Source: Ctenosaura bakeri (lineage: Eukaryota; Chordata; Lepidosauria; Squamata; Iguanidae). From it: DNA of 64,000 nucleotides. The DNA lies in NCBI GenBank assembly GCA_948474755.1, contig CAOLHI010000486.1, positions 124,001-188,000 of the forward strand, read 5' to 3'. Shown here piece by piece: positions 48,552-59,343 of this stretch; the first letter of the stretch is position 1; each line of letters starts with the position of its first letter. Position numbers and translations under genes: made by a program. The notes below the pieces were generated by a model. The model ran no database searches, was not told where the DNA came from, and saw nothing but the letters and a program-made list of their open reading frames with translations.

Positions 48552-48658
48552 CAGTATACTTCCTCCAGGTGTGGGCTGTCTTGCTAGACTGACACCCATC
48601 CATTCATCATCCCTGTCTTCTTTGCATGTCTTCCCACAAGGCATTCCTGGAACATTGG
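48552..48658 (-). CDS. ITGA9: ITGA9 exon 3: propeller loop with PCGKTC cysteines and DDEWMGVSLARQ
   Basis: The exon is 107 nt: two bases completing an alanine codon, then 35 codons. The segment CGKTCKEDRDDEWMGVSL matches integrin alpha-9 closely, including the two cysteines and the MGVSLARQ strand that precedes the specificity-determining loop. The exon ends in frame with a GTAAGT donor, and the acceptor is ttttag. The short linker before the cysteine pair (NVPGM) looks different from the mammalian linker as I recall it; this is a surface loop and probably tolerant. It sits 667 bp downstream of exon 2. Confidence 0.94.
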
Positions 48659-49325
48659 CTAAAACAAGATCCAGAATGAAAATGAGATAATTTAATCAGG
48701 GTTGAAGAGGACTTTGCATTTTTGAAACCTCTACAATTAATTTTACCATTAGTTGTAATATTTGATGGATTCAAGACAGCTCCATGTTAGTAAAACACCC
48801 TTCTTAATAGGAAGATATTAGCAAAGGAATGCTTTGTTCAAACAAGCCAATCAAGGTGATGAATGCCCCTAATAATGTTTCAGCCTCTAAACAGCTATCT
48901 CACCAGAACTGTGCATAACATGAATACTGAGCTGATGAAGATACTGGTAAAGGAGATAAACTTCTAAGTGATTTTCTAATGTCCCGTGGTTGGTCTGACA
49001 TGGGTGAAAAGAATGACCTTCTACCTAGTCTACTTTGATGAAACACAGGCACTATGGGCTCTAAAGGACTGCAAACTCGTAACATTGATATACAGCCACT
49101 CAGAAATATGATCAGCATTGCATGGACACCAGAAGAGATACCCAGGGAGTAACAAGAAACAGCAAGGCAGATCAATGTTACAGGAAGAACAGTTGTGACT
49201 TTTGCCCGTCCATGATTCATTCCCGTAATATCCACACCATCATGGATTTGCCCATCTATGATTCAGTCCCATAATATCCACTTCATCATACATCCTTTAA
49301 ACAGCATGTACACATACATACATAC
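48659..49325 (-). other. ITGA9 intron 2 (667 bp)
   Basis: The shortest intron in the window. A 111-codon minus-strand open frame (48900-49235) crosses it but has no recognisable domain and lacks splice logic. A two-copy tandem repeat lies next to the exon 2 donor. Confidence 0.8.
49199..49290. repeat. Two-copy tandem repeat, unit about 46 bp
   Basis: TTTGCCCGTCCATGATTCAT then CCCGTAATATCCAC recurs as TTTGCCCATCTATGATTCAG then CCCATAATATCCAC, ending 36 bp from the exon 2 boundary. Confidence 0.85.
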
Positions 49326-49453
49326 CTCGACCCATGTCCAGTTCTGTGCACCTCCTGTCAGGGTTACTGTGAACACGGCATTTAAAGACAGCTCCTGGGG
49401 ACTTAAGCGAAGCACTGTATTTAGAGTCTGCCTTTGGGGCACCAACCAAGACC
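49326..49453 (-). CDS. ITGA9: ITGA9 exon 2: propeller blade 1, FG-GAP motif VLVGAPKADS
   Basis: This 128-nt exon starts with the last base of a split codon and ends with the first base of the next. It encodes 42 whole residues, from VLVGAPKADSKYS to CTELDMGR. VLVGAP is the classic FG-GAP core of blade 1, and SPGAVFKCRV and NPDRRC carry two of the conserved propeller cysteines. The acceptor is ttctag and the donor GTATGT. The entry phase implies that exon 1 ends in two bases of a codon, consistent with the tryptophan found at this junction in human ITGA9. The exon begins only 667 bp upstream of exon 3, the shortest intron in the window. Exon 1 was not found upstream of it. Confidence 0.95.
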
Positions 49454-50027
49454 CTAGAAATCAAGAGCAAAAGAATGCTTTGTTAACACTTCAGGAAGTG
49501 AATATACAAGTTTCACAGAGACAGTTCTTTCCTGACAAGCTAGGTTTCCTCACCAGACTTGTAAAGCAATGATCCAAGTTCACATGTCCATCTAAGTCAA
49601 GGAATTTCCAAAAGGCTTTTAGGAAAGAAAGACAACAGCAGTTACATGTGTATATTTCTCTCTTGGCTACATATGCAAAGCTTTTCAAGTCAAATTAATA
49701 TGGGTCTTAGATTATGGCTAAGTCCTCTGTTCAAAAAACTTTGTCTGGATCCAACACACTCCATTTTCTCTCCTCAGAAGACAAATTATCCACTGTACAT
49801 AGATGAATGAGACTTGGTTTGATGGTATTGCTAGGCCCACCAAAGCAAAGTTTGTCTCAAGTATTTATATTTGAACTGTGTTTGTAGCAGAGAAGTCCAT
49901 TCTCTCCATTAAATGTCAAATGTATATATCTATGATGTTCCATAAAATGCCATTCCAAAAATATTAGTTCAGAACTTGGGACAACTCTATCAGGTGGACG
50001 ATTGAATCAAGTCTTTTCAAGGATTAG

Positions 50028-50219
50028 GGGTCCTTTCACACTACGTAACATTAGCAATATAATCCTACTTTAACTGCCATGGCAACATCCTATAGAATCC
50101 TAGGGTTTTCTGTTCAGGGTGGGTTATTTAGAATCTTCCAAATTACAACCACACATTACAGTCACAGCAGTCAAAGAAGAATCATAGCGCTGTAACCGTA
50201 TAGTATGAAAGGGCCCTAG
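50028..50219. mobile_element. Palindromic MITE, GGTCCTTTCACACTACGTAA subtype
   Basis: Termini GGGTCCTTTCACACTACGTA and TATAGTATGAAAGGGCCC are inverted. The core CCTATAGAATCCTAGGGTTT and the word TTTAACTGCCATGGCAAC match the outer element at 5498-7446. The second arm is decayed. Confidence 0.75.
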
Positions 50220-50815
50220 GTCACTCACTGGTCTTGATGTTAAGAATCAGGTTAAATCCACACTAGCATCTGCATTGTGAGAAACTCTTTAACAATTTTT
50301 TCTGTCCTTAGAAAGAACCCTTTCTGGTCTGTGAACTAAACTGTCACTGTCAGATGCAGGCCCCTTTCACACTGGTAACTTAATTCACGTATTTACAGGA
50401 CTATATATAGCATAGTTGTGAATGGCATGGCTTTTTCAGATGTTGCTGAACTGCAACCATTCTTCACCATTGGTTAAGAATGCTGGGAACTGCAGTTCAA
50501 CAAGATTGGGAAGATCATACAGGTCCTAACCAATATACAGGACTATGGTAGAGCAATCTGGGTAGAGCTCCTATCATAGGGTTTCAGGTTGGCTTCTAAG
50601 AGAAATTGAAGGGAATAGACATTGGTTTGTTGTTAGATAATACACAACTAGTTGACTGAGTCTGATTAAAGCATAACTTCCATTTCTGCTATGACTTTCT
50701 TGTTACTTTTGCATTAACTAAAAAAAAACTTTTGCTTTTCCCTTTATCAGATCTTAGAAGATGTAAGCAGGATACCATTATATCTTTAAAAGACTGAAGC
50801 ATATTTATATTATAT

Positions 50816-50841
50816 TCACACACACACACACACACACACTT
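50816..50841. repeat. (CA)n microsatellite
   Basis: About twelve CA dinucleotides. Confidence 0.95.
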
Positions 50842-51084
50842 TTATAAATCCACTTCCTAAAGATGCTAGACTGGCACTCTCCACGGAGCTCTTCTGCCAG
50901 CAAGCGAAGCCTTTTTAGTTTTGACAGGCCCTTGGCAAGCCTCTGTTTATGCAGAAAAGACTCTAATAATATGCTGCTCTGTATTTATTTTTTGACTTCT
51001 TAATGGGTATGTTTTTAAATTGCTTTTAATTCTATCAATGGTTTTATCAGATTTTAACTCTGTGTGTGTGCTTACTGGTAAGGG

Positions 51085-51415
51085 CTTTTATCTGTATTTC
51101 TTTTAATTTTTGTAAGACACCTTGAGAGCCATACTGGTATAGTGGTTTCAGCATTGGACTATGACTCTGGAGCCCAGGGTTTGGATCCCCACTCGGCCAT
51201 GGAAACCCACTGGGTGACCCTGGGCAAGTCACACCTTCTCAGCCTCAAAGGAAGGTGTAAGCAAGCCCTCTGAACAAATCTTGCAAAAAAAAAACCCTTG
51301 ATAGGTTCACCGTGGGGTCCCCATATGTCTGAAATGATTTGAAGGCACACAACATCAGCAACAACAAAGCCGCCTTGAGTTCTAGGGTGGGAGGTAAAGG
51401 ACAGAAAGAAAGAAA
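51085..51415 (+). repeat. Retroposon tail split by a SINE
   Basis: TTAATTTTTGTAAGACACCTTGAG at the left and GCCGCCTTGAGTTCTAGGG at the right are the two sides of a GCCGCCTTGAG retroposon tail; the SINE between is listed separately. Confidence 0.6.
51126..51367 (+). repeat. tRNA-derived SINE, full length
   Basis: The head AGCCATACTGGTATAGTGG, B box GGTTTGGATCCCC, middle CCCACTGGGTGACCCTGGGC and tail GAAATGATTTGAAGGCACAC then AACAACAAA are all present. Flanks AGACACCTTGAG and AGCCGCCTTGAG look like a 12-bp target duplication with two mismatches. Confidence 0.9.
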
Positions 51416-52929
51416 ATAATATCATCAACTATAATTTGTCCAAACGTGAATTTTCCAACTGCTGCTTCACACTAGCCCACTTTGCTCAGGCAAAAAAAGA
51501 AATCCCATACTCGTATGTAACACAAATGCTAAAGAGGAAAAGGCTACAGTCACACATTTACTTCTGCTGAGTTTCAGAGGATCAGCTGTCAAAATCACAA
51601 GATTTTGAAAGAGGCTATCTTCTAATGAGCCATGTTTTCACAAGTGAAAACAATTAGTGGGCAAAATACTTAAATTATGGAAACCTACAAAGTTGACAAA
51701 ATACGAAAAGCAAGCACAAGGGAATCTGAAATGGCAGCTCTAAATACAGATGCCAAGAAGCAACTACCAAACTGGTGTGGGGAGGGAATGCCAATCATCT
51801 CCCTTAAATATGCTGTATGAATGAATGGCATTCACTTAACTTACTGACATCTCTGAGTTTTGGAGGAAAGAAAATAAACAGTGAAAGGATCACTCCCAGT
51901 TTATGGCCCTCTGGTTTAGCATTATAAGCAATTGGTAAAGAACATGTTTCTGTGAGCTATTGTTTAAGATAAAGGAAACCAAAGATCAATTACAGTTATG
52001 TTTTAGTTTCAGCTCCATTACCAAGACTCACAACCACTTTTCACCAGGACAACAACAACAAAAGAACGCTGCAAGACCCTTTAGTGAGCAATTGCATGGG
52101 AGGCTGAGGGAGGAAAGAAGTTTTTAAAATAAAGGAAATTATAACGCAAGAGAAATAAATACATTTAGTCTTGAGACCCATGAACATTCACACCGAGCAT
52201 AATGATAGAAAATCCTTTAAAAATAAAGTCTCCAACTGACCCTGGGGGTGGGAAAATAGTAACATATACACCCAGTGACCCTCTTTAGAAACAATGTTCC
52301 ATAAGCAAGATGTCAACACTGAAAATGACTTCTCTGTATGGTTCACCTACCAGACTTCATTTAACAAGGACAATCAGACTTTCTAATGATCTTAGGTTCT
52401 AAGCAGGTATGTGTACAGTGGATCCTCCATATAAGCAAAGATGGAACATCACATGCTTTACCTGAAATGGCAGCAACATCACCCCCAATTAATAATATGA
52501 AATGGGATCATTCATGATTTTTCCCATTCACAGGGGCTCATGAAAGAGAACCCTGTAAATACTGACAGTCCACTCTCCATCAAGTAGGAAATACTTAACT
52601 GACTCGTATCTTTCCCAGCTTGCTTTGTGAGGATCCCTAGAAAGACTGAACAAATATTATAGGTACTTCAGGTTCTGTCATGTCAGGTTCTGCTTCCCCT
52701 TCCCAATACTGCATACATGGGTGGGTGGAAAACTTCATTTGGAAAAATGTTATATTACAGGCTACCCACAGAGATTCAGGAGTTCTCTCTGCATTTGAGA
52801 TCTGTAACTACACCTAACAACTGTACACGGGGGAGAGTCTCCAGGACATTGTGAATTTCTTATTGAGAGGAAAGGTACAGGAATTTGCTTCCTTTCTCTG
52901 AAAGCAAAGGAAGCTTAGATTTAAGGGAC

Positions 52930-53060
52930 ACAGGGTCCTCTTCCTGGTCTAGTTCTCTTCAACATTGTTATCAATGAGGAAGGGTTGAAAGGAATCTATC
53001 AAATTTAGAAATACTATATATGGGGAAGGACTAACATCTAGTGAGGGTGCCAAGAATGCT
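52930..53060 (+). mobile_element. CR1-like LINE ORF2 fragment
   Basis: CTTCAACATTGTTATCAATG, AGGAAGG and TCTATCAAATTTAGAAATAC parallel the LINE reverse-transcriptase stretch (FNIFINDL... KFADD region). Very short and frame-broken. Confidence 0.45.
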
Positions 53061-53320
53061 CTGTTGGAGACTGTGAGCCCCCTCACAGAAGTCCAGTTTT
53101 TAGGCTTCTCTGGGAAGAGAGAACAGCTACTCGTTTTAATTTCTTATCAATTTATGTTTAAGCTGTTGACTGGTAAGCCATAAAAACTTATCAGAGGTAG
53201 AGTTTTATAAATAAATAAATAAATAGTTTACAGCTGTAGTATGGACCTACCATGTACGTCATGGTCCCAAAGCAGATAAGAACGTTCAACACTGTCTCTG
53301 AAATATCCTTCAAATCAAAC

Positions 53321-53490
53321 ACAAACAATTGAAATTTTCATCCCAACCTATGAATTCTATAATCCCCTCCTGGCTTTAACTGGAACTGAACAAAAACAAT
53401 TGAAAATTTCACCTTAACATTATGAATTCTACTTTTTTCACTTGGTTTTAACCAGAACCGAACACAAACAATTGGGGATTTCATCTTAAT
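53321..53490. repeat. Tandem repeat, unit 71-72 bp, about 2.4 copies
   Basis: ACAAACAATTGAAATTTTCA at 53321, AAAAACAATTGAAAATTTCA at 53392 and ACAAACAATTGGGGATTTCA at 53464 start successive units. Each full unit also holds ATGAATTCTA and a TTAAC.GGAAC.GAA end. Confidence 0.9.
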
Positions 53491-54448
53491 ACGTGTTTTA
53501 TACATACCTCCTGGTATTATATATGCCTCCACCATTAGTACAGTATTGCATCAGGTAGATTAGCCATATTTTGAAAGGCAGCAAATTGTTAACAGTTTAC
53601 TAATGCTGTTGATAAGAAAAACTGTTTGTGAGATTTTCCCTGTTAGATTTCAAAATAAGTTGAGCAGCCTTGGCTATAAGATATGAGGACCTGGAAGGTG
53701 GGTCTAGAGGCCATGAGTCCTCCTTTACAGAAGATAATCCTCTATTTGAATATGTCCTCAACACAAAAATTCCAGCTTAAAAACAAAAGCCAGTTTAAGG
53801 AGGAAGAGCCATAAGAAGGAGAGCAACGGGCCTTGACACTATCCATCATTAAGAATTAAGAGTTGCATCTGGATGGAGGACAAGGCAAGTAGACACACAG
53901 GTCAACATCTGATCAACATTTTTCCCATGATGGTGAGGTAAATGTATTGCATTTCTAAGTTATATGAATTATTTTCAAATTTGCATCTCTGCATAACAAT
54001 CAACATGTAGACATTTGAATTTTCTTTTGTGCTCTTTTTTCAACATGCACGTTTTCTTTGGAGATGTCCAAGTTACCAGCCTCAGTGTGAGCACCATTTT
54101 TGCTACACCTCAGATGGGAAAATGTTTTAGGCTGGTTCTGGTTCTAGCTAACTGTTTTAACATTTATGTTTCTCTGCACATAATGCAGAACAAAGCTCAG
54201 CTTGCAGAGGAAGGTAACTTAAAAGGCTAAAATCTGCATGCTGTTGAAGCTATTGCCTGAATTGCCAGAAGAATTCCAGAAATATTTCAATTGTGTTTGG
54301 GATGTAATGTCATCTGCCCACATTATACACAAGATCCATCTGGTCTAAATAAGAAGAAATTGATTTCACTCCTTTTGACAACCTAAAGTTTTATCAACAA
54401 AAGGAAAAACTGCTATTTCTTATCTAGAAAAATTTCCTAGATAGAAAT

Positions 54449-54487
54449 GGATGGCCCTTGCAATCCCTTCCAGCTCTATGATTTTAT
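54449..54487 (+). mobile_element. CR1-type LINE 3' tip
   Basis: GGATGGCCCTTGCAATCCCT followed by TCCAGCTCTATGATTTTA matches the last 40 bp of CR1 in sense orientation. Confidence 0.7.
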
Positions 54488-55157
54488 CAAATGACGTAGC
54501 ATCTGTATGGGCAAACTAAAATCTATGGTCCATGGTTTTATTTATCAATGTCTGTGCAGTTAGCTCTAGACAGAGTTAAAAAAACAACAGTGTATGTCTT
54601 GGGCATGATCTCAAAGCTACAGTAAATGCATATAGATCCTACTGATTTCAATAAACATGTTAAGCATACTCTTTAAAATCTGCTGTTGACAATTAGAGGA
54701 CTTCTTTTGTTGAGGACTTTGCCCAGTGTTAGTTATTAGTGCAGCAAATCTGAATTTCACAATCCTTTAGTCAGCTTTAATTTAAATAATCCAGTTTAGT
54801 AAAACAATAAAAGTTGGTTTTAAATGGGAAACCTCAGTTGGTTCTTCGTGACCGACCTGATCAAACTGTGGTGAGATTATTGTTTCTCAAGGCTGTTTAT
54901 TTTCATGAATGTTTGTCATGACCACAATATTTTGCAAGACATTTTGCTTATGCTGGAACCACTGCAACCAGCTGCATGGGAAAGCATGTAAAATGAAGCC
55001 CAAGGAGCAATAAGGTATTTATCCTCAGTTACTCAAGAGTTTGGGTCAATATTTTGCTACACATTTGGAATTCTTGGGGGCAACAGAATCCAGTGAAGGA
55101 ATTCAGCAAAGAGAAACAAGAGAGAAAGGCTCACCCTTACCCCCATTTTTTCTTCAT

Positions 55158-55206
55158 TCTCTCTCTCTCTCTCCCTCTCTCTCTCTTTGTGTTTGTGTGT
55201 GTGTAA
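55158..55206. repeat. (TC)n-(GT)n microsatellite
   Basis: A TC-rich run with one CC interruption passes into a short GT run. Confidence 0.9.
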
Positions 55207-56149
55207 GGAAGAATTAGGGGAGCTCCTCCAGAACAGAAGTTATACCCTTGTGAAGTAGTGTATAGGAAGACAGTTACAATTAATTGCTCCTTTTACTGAG
55301 ATACCTAATTAACTTTTATTACACTGCTTTTCAAAAGAAACCCTTAGCAGATCTGATTAATTTTATCAACTGTATCTTCTGTCAGATAAGAATCATACAA
55401 TTACAACTAACATTGTCAACTTTTGTGAAGTTGCCATCATTTGCTGAATATCACAGACAAATAACAATAGTGTAATATTTACATGACTTTCCATAATATT
55501 TGCATTATATATCACATTTATATCTTCTGACAGATTTTTGTACTGTATACTTTCAAATAGTTTTTTTTTAATTTTTTTATACCTTATTTTATTCCTTTAA
55601 ATAATATTTTTATACTTGATAATGCATTGCATTTTGTATTTTACATCTTCTGGTCTAAGATCAAAATAAATTGCAATTCATTCTCTCTCTGGATCATTTT
55701 TTTTCATTCACACACATGCACCCACATGTACCCTAGCCATCTCTTGAATAAAGGGTCAACTGGGTCTTGAGTTGCACCTTAAGCTCACATTGGCAGAAGC
55801 TGCCTATTCAGAGCAGAAGGTGGCTCACACCTCTCAATGCAATATGATTCAAAGCTTGGAAAGATAATTTTTAAAAAATCATTCTAAAAAAAGTCATTCT
55901 CCCTTACTTTGCCATCAAATTTTACAGAAACTTTTTTTTCATTATTTTTCTTAAAACAAAACCTTAGAATTTGATTAAAAATAGTTTTAAAAGAAAACCT
56001 TATAAGCTGATAAGAACCTTAAAAAATTCTTCTCAACATGGGCCTAAAAATGCTTTAAAACATTCTATAAAATTAAAAGCTGTCTCCTTACACCAAACCC
56101 CATTTTCTCTTCACATAATGTTACCTTTGGGATGTAATTAAGGTATCCT

Positions 56150-56215
56150 GTAATTGTTACAAGTAACAATGAAGTACATTGCTTGTTACAAGTAGCAATG
56201 TTACTTGTAACTCAT
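56150..56215. repeat. Inverted GTTACAAGTAACA repeats
   Basis: TTGTTACAAGTAACAATG and TTGTTACAAGTAGCAATGTT with GTTACTTGTAAC form nested near-palindromes over 65 bp. This may be the end of a decayed DNA transposon. Confidence 0.6.
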
Positions 56216-57335
56216 TACTAGCTTTGATATGATGCTCACAAAATAGGCTTGTGGACAGTATCATTACATAGCTCAGTCACCAGATGGCTCTGGACTTAAT
56301 TGTACTTTGGAGAAGAATCAGGAGTTCTCATTGCTGTTCTGTTTTTAAGGCTAATTCTTACCTACTTTCAGGACTTGTGTGTCCTCTGAGTCCTCCATGG
56401 AAAACAGGCAAGATGAGTGAACAGATTTTAAGTGATTTCCCTTCCCACCCTAGTTATGTGAAGTTAATGATAAAAATAGGGTAGGAGAGCTACCAAAACA
56501 TGCCAGAGATGCCCAGACCTCACTGCTGCCAGTTTTATCATCTGGAATATGCCTCATCTATCATGAAGTCTCCCTGAATTATGCAGCTAAGTAATTCATG
56601 GCCTGGCTCAAAGCTTGCAGGTAACAGCATCTGGGACCTCTGTTTACACTATCGCAGGTGATTTTGAGTTACTTTAAAGAAAAACACCAGAACATAATAA
56701 ACCATCGGCCTGGGATATAAAGCATACCTAAGTGATGAGGCCAAGCACCAATGTAACTATAAAAGTAAACTCCTACATTATAAAAGAAATGAAGTCTCTC
56801 TTCATATTACAAACATCACATGACTTAGTTATGCTTTAATTATTTGCAAATAAGAATTACTTACAAGTGTAATTGATTATTTCCAAACAGGACATGTTTC
56901 TTAGTCTCAGGCCTCAGAAAGTAATATTCTAAGGTTGACAGGAGGAAGCCAGTGGAGTAATTCCAATTTAACCATTCCAAATGTTATATTTTCCTTTCTC
57001 CTTGATACCTACCTCCTGCCATTTCCTTCCTCCAGATAAGTCCTCAAGATAAAGAGCCCTGAAAACCTAAATGCTGAATCACAGGAAGAACAACACTTTA
57101 AGGAGTGATGAATAGCACGGAAGACCTAGAGACATGTCAAGCATGTGCATCTGCCTTCAGTGATGCCAAAAAGCGATTAAGGAACCATAAATGCTGCTAT
57201 GTTACCTAATCTCAGAAGGACAATAAACTGTCATTCCAAGCCAACTACATTTGCAGTGAATTAAATAACTTTCAATTTTAAATGTGGTCCTTGATTTAAG
57301 TTGCCTGCTTGGCATTTTCTCTTAGTAACACTTAC

Positions 57336-57438
57336 AGTGCTATTATTCCACTTTCAACATCCTATGGAATCCTGGGGTTTGCAGTTAAACTACAAAGCCC
57401 AGGATTCCATAGGATGTTGAAAGTGGAATAATAGCACT
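57336..57438. mobile_element. Minimal palindromic MITE forming a 103-bp hairpin
   Basis: The left arm AGTGCTATTATTCCACTTTC ... GAATCCTGGGGTTTGCAGTT is followed after a few bases by its inverse TACAAAGCCCAGGATTCCAT ... GTGGAATAATAGCACT. The arms are about 50 bp with a handful of mismatches. The element extends on the right to CCTAGTGTGGGAACAGCC at 57463. Confidence 0.85.
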
Positions 57439-57869
57439 ATAACAGCCTAGTGTGGGAACAGCCATTGACTGAGTGTTGGGATACACGAACAAAATTTGTT
57501 AGGTACGGTCATTTTACATGATACATCAGCTCTGCTCCTACTTTCATTTTCAAAGGAAAGGGAAGAAAACATTTGCAAAATACATTTGAAGGTTATAATT
57601 GCCTCTGAAGAAAACTGAGAAATCAAACTATGGCCAAATCCAAATAGACAACCTGAGCATAGTGTTTCCAATCCCTGTGTATAGTTGGGAGAGCTGGACA
57701 AACTGACAGAAAGAAAATCAACTCACTGGAAATGCGGTGCTGGAAAACAACTCTATGGATACCATGGATTGCTAAAAAGACAAAAGAATGGGTTTTAGAG
57801 CAAATAAATCTGAATACTCCCTACAAGCCAAGATGACTAAACTGGGGTTGTCGTACTTTAAACATGACA

Positions 57870-58110
57870 TGAGCCAACATGATTCACTAGAATGAGCCAA
57901 CATGATTCACTAGACCATAATGCTTGGTAAAGTGAAAGGCAGAGGGAAAAGAGGAAGACTGCATTACAGGTAAATTGACCCCACCAAGGAAGCCACAGCC
58001 CTGAGTTTGCAAGACCTGAGCAGGGCAGTTGGTGACCAGTGATCTTGGCAAATTCTCATTCATATGGTTGCAATAAGTTGAAGTCAACTTAACAGCACAT
58101 AACTACAGTA
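57870..58110 (+). mobile_element. RTE/BovB-like LINE 3' end
   Basis: GAGGAAGACTGCATTACAGG, CAAGGAAGCCACAGCCCTGA, GTTTGCAAGACCTGAGCAGG and CAATAAGTTGAAGTCAACTT with ACAGCACATAACTAC run to the 3' end in order. A 23-bp tandem duplication (GAGCCAACATGATTCACTAG twice) lies at its left side, 57871-57915. Confidence 0.6.
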
Positions 58111-58200
58111 GATCCATTGAGTCAACTGTTGAATGGTAGGTCAACATGTATATAAATCCCAAAGCTTCACTGGGTCTACTCTATTTGGGACCAACAATTG

Positions 58201-58800
58201 TACGGTGGCCCCTTGACTTTTGTGAGGGTTTGGGGCACAGAACCCTCACGAGAGTAAAAAAAAAAAATGTGAATAATTCCCCCTACCCTCAGTGAGCGCT
58301 CCCTCCTTGTGGCTCTTTCTGCAACTGGCCCAGCAGAAAGGCAGGAGAGTGCAGAAGGGGAAAAACTTCCCTCCTCCAATCTAGTGCCTGTTGCTAGTGC
58401 AGCGTTCCTTCTTCCTGCATGCCCATGTAGACAAGGGGCAAAAGAGTGGAGGGGTGGAAAGCTTTTTCCCCCTGTACTCTCCTGCTCACCTCTTGCATGG
58501 GCAACAGCACAATACTGGAGGGAAGGAAGATCTTTTGCCCTGTATTCTTTCGCATTTTGCCAATGTGCACTGCCCTCTTTCTGCACACCCACAAGGCAAC
58601 AGGCTGGAGAGTTAAGGGGGAAAGTCTTGCGTGCCCACGAACCTTTCCCCTTTTCATTTTACTTGCTTTTTGCCAAGGTAGTGCACCTGGGAAAAAGGTC
58701 AAGGAGTGGGAGAGGGAGAATGGGTACGGAGGCGAGCAGGCACCTTGTGAATTATCAAATTCACGAAGGTCAAACCCATGAATATGGGGAGAGGACTGTA
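58201..58800. mobile_element. TA-flanked MITE with expanded purine/pyrimidine interior, copy 1
   Basis: It starts TACGGTGGCCCCTTGACTTT and ends GGTCAAACCCATGAATATGG / GAGGACTGTA, inverted termini with TA at both edges, as in Tc1/mariner or pogo-type elements. A palindrome AGGGTTTGGGGCACAGAACCCT lies near the left end. The interior is GC-rich, giving long frames on both strands that are not genes. A second copy begins at 59344. Confidence 0.7.
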
Positions 58801-59007
58801 TTTAGACTTTGGGTACCCATTTAGAACAGTATTCTGTTTTTCAGGTTTGAGTACAAACTTAACCTTTGCAGCTGTATTCCATGCTAAGGTCTAGGAAGAT
58901 ATGGCAAGTAAAGATAAATCTGTCCCTAGAGAAGTGAATCTCTTTTTCTGTGTGAGGGGAACAAAAAAAAGTGATGTAATAATGGGTTGTCATTCTTGAG
59001 ATTCAGT

Positions 59008-59070
59008 GGCAGAGCTTGGAGTGTGTGGAGGGGGAGCAGAGGGGGGTGGGGCTACAGCATGAGGGGCATG
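59008..59070 (+). repeat. C/G-rich repeat, copy 2 of 2
   Basis: GTGGCAGAGCTTGGAGTGTG and GGGGTGGGGCTACAGCATGA match the inverse of 24690-24875. Confidence 0.55.
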
Positions 59071-59343
59071 GATATCATTAACTAAAAGAACAATCCTCAC
59101 CTCTGATGTTTCAACATGTCATTTGCAGAGTCCACTCACTGTACCACTGTTTGAAACATCAGTCTGTTTGCACAATTATCTCAATCCCTAATCCTCCTTC
59201 CTTGATGTTTATTTGATTCTTATGAAGTATAAAGATGTCTATAAAAATATATTAGGTCCTAGGTGCCTTGAACTCCTGCACAACCATATTCTATAGAGCA
59301 ACCACAGGAATAGTAGATGTTTGGTGTCAACCAAAACAACAAC

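Larger units (their letters stand above)
1..49453 (-). other. ITGA9: ITGA9 gene body, partial (exons 2-12 and introns)
   Basis: This span holds eleven internal exons of an integrin alpha gene read leftwards. Integrin alpha-9 pairs with beta-1 at the cell surface and, in mammals, binds tenascin-C, osteopontin, VCAM-1 and the fibronectin EIIIA segment. The joined exons give about 380 residues, all in the N-terminal beta-propeller, with exon phases that fit throughout. Alpha-9 rather than its closest relative alpha-4 is chosen because exon 9 reads MGSYFGSSLCAVDLN and SEIRDEGQVTVY, exon 5 reads YKKKYGEEHGSCQAG, and exon 7 reads TDVVGGAPQDGG. The full human protein is about 1035 residues from 28 exons, so both ends of the gene are outside the window. 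No frameshift or stop codon appears in any exon, so the gene looks functional. Orthology rests on recalled family sequence, not on a search. Confidence 0.95.

Noticed and set aside
48900..49235. 111-codon frame in ITGA9 intron 2, sense with the gene
   Set aside because: No family is recognised, and it is separated from both exons by consensus splice sites with matching phases, so it is not a retained coding part.
4288..49453. Assignment to integrin alpha-4 instead of alpha-9
   Set aside because: Residues that differ between the paralogues (SEIRDEGQVTVY, GAPKEDD, YKKKYGEEHGSC, DMDGNGYP) all favour alpha-9.
53321..53490. CRISPR-like array
   Set aside because: Direct tandem units without unique spacers, in a vertebrate genome context.
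58176..58824. Open frames of 171 and 138 codons
   Set aside because: They lie inside a GC-rich MITE; stop codons are rare there because of base composition, and no domain is visible.
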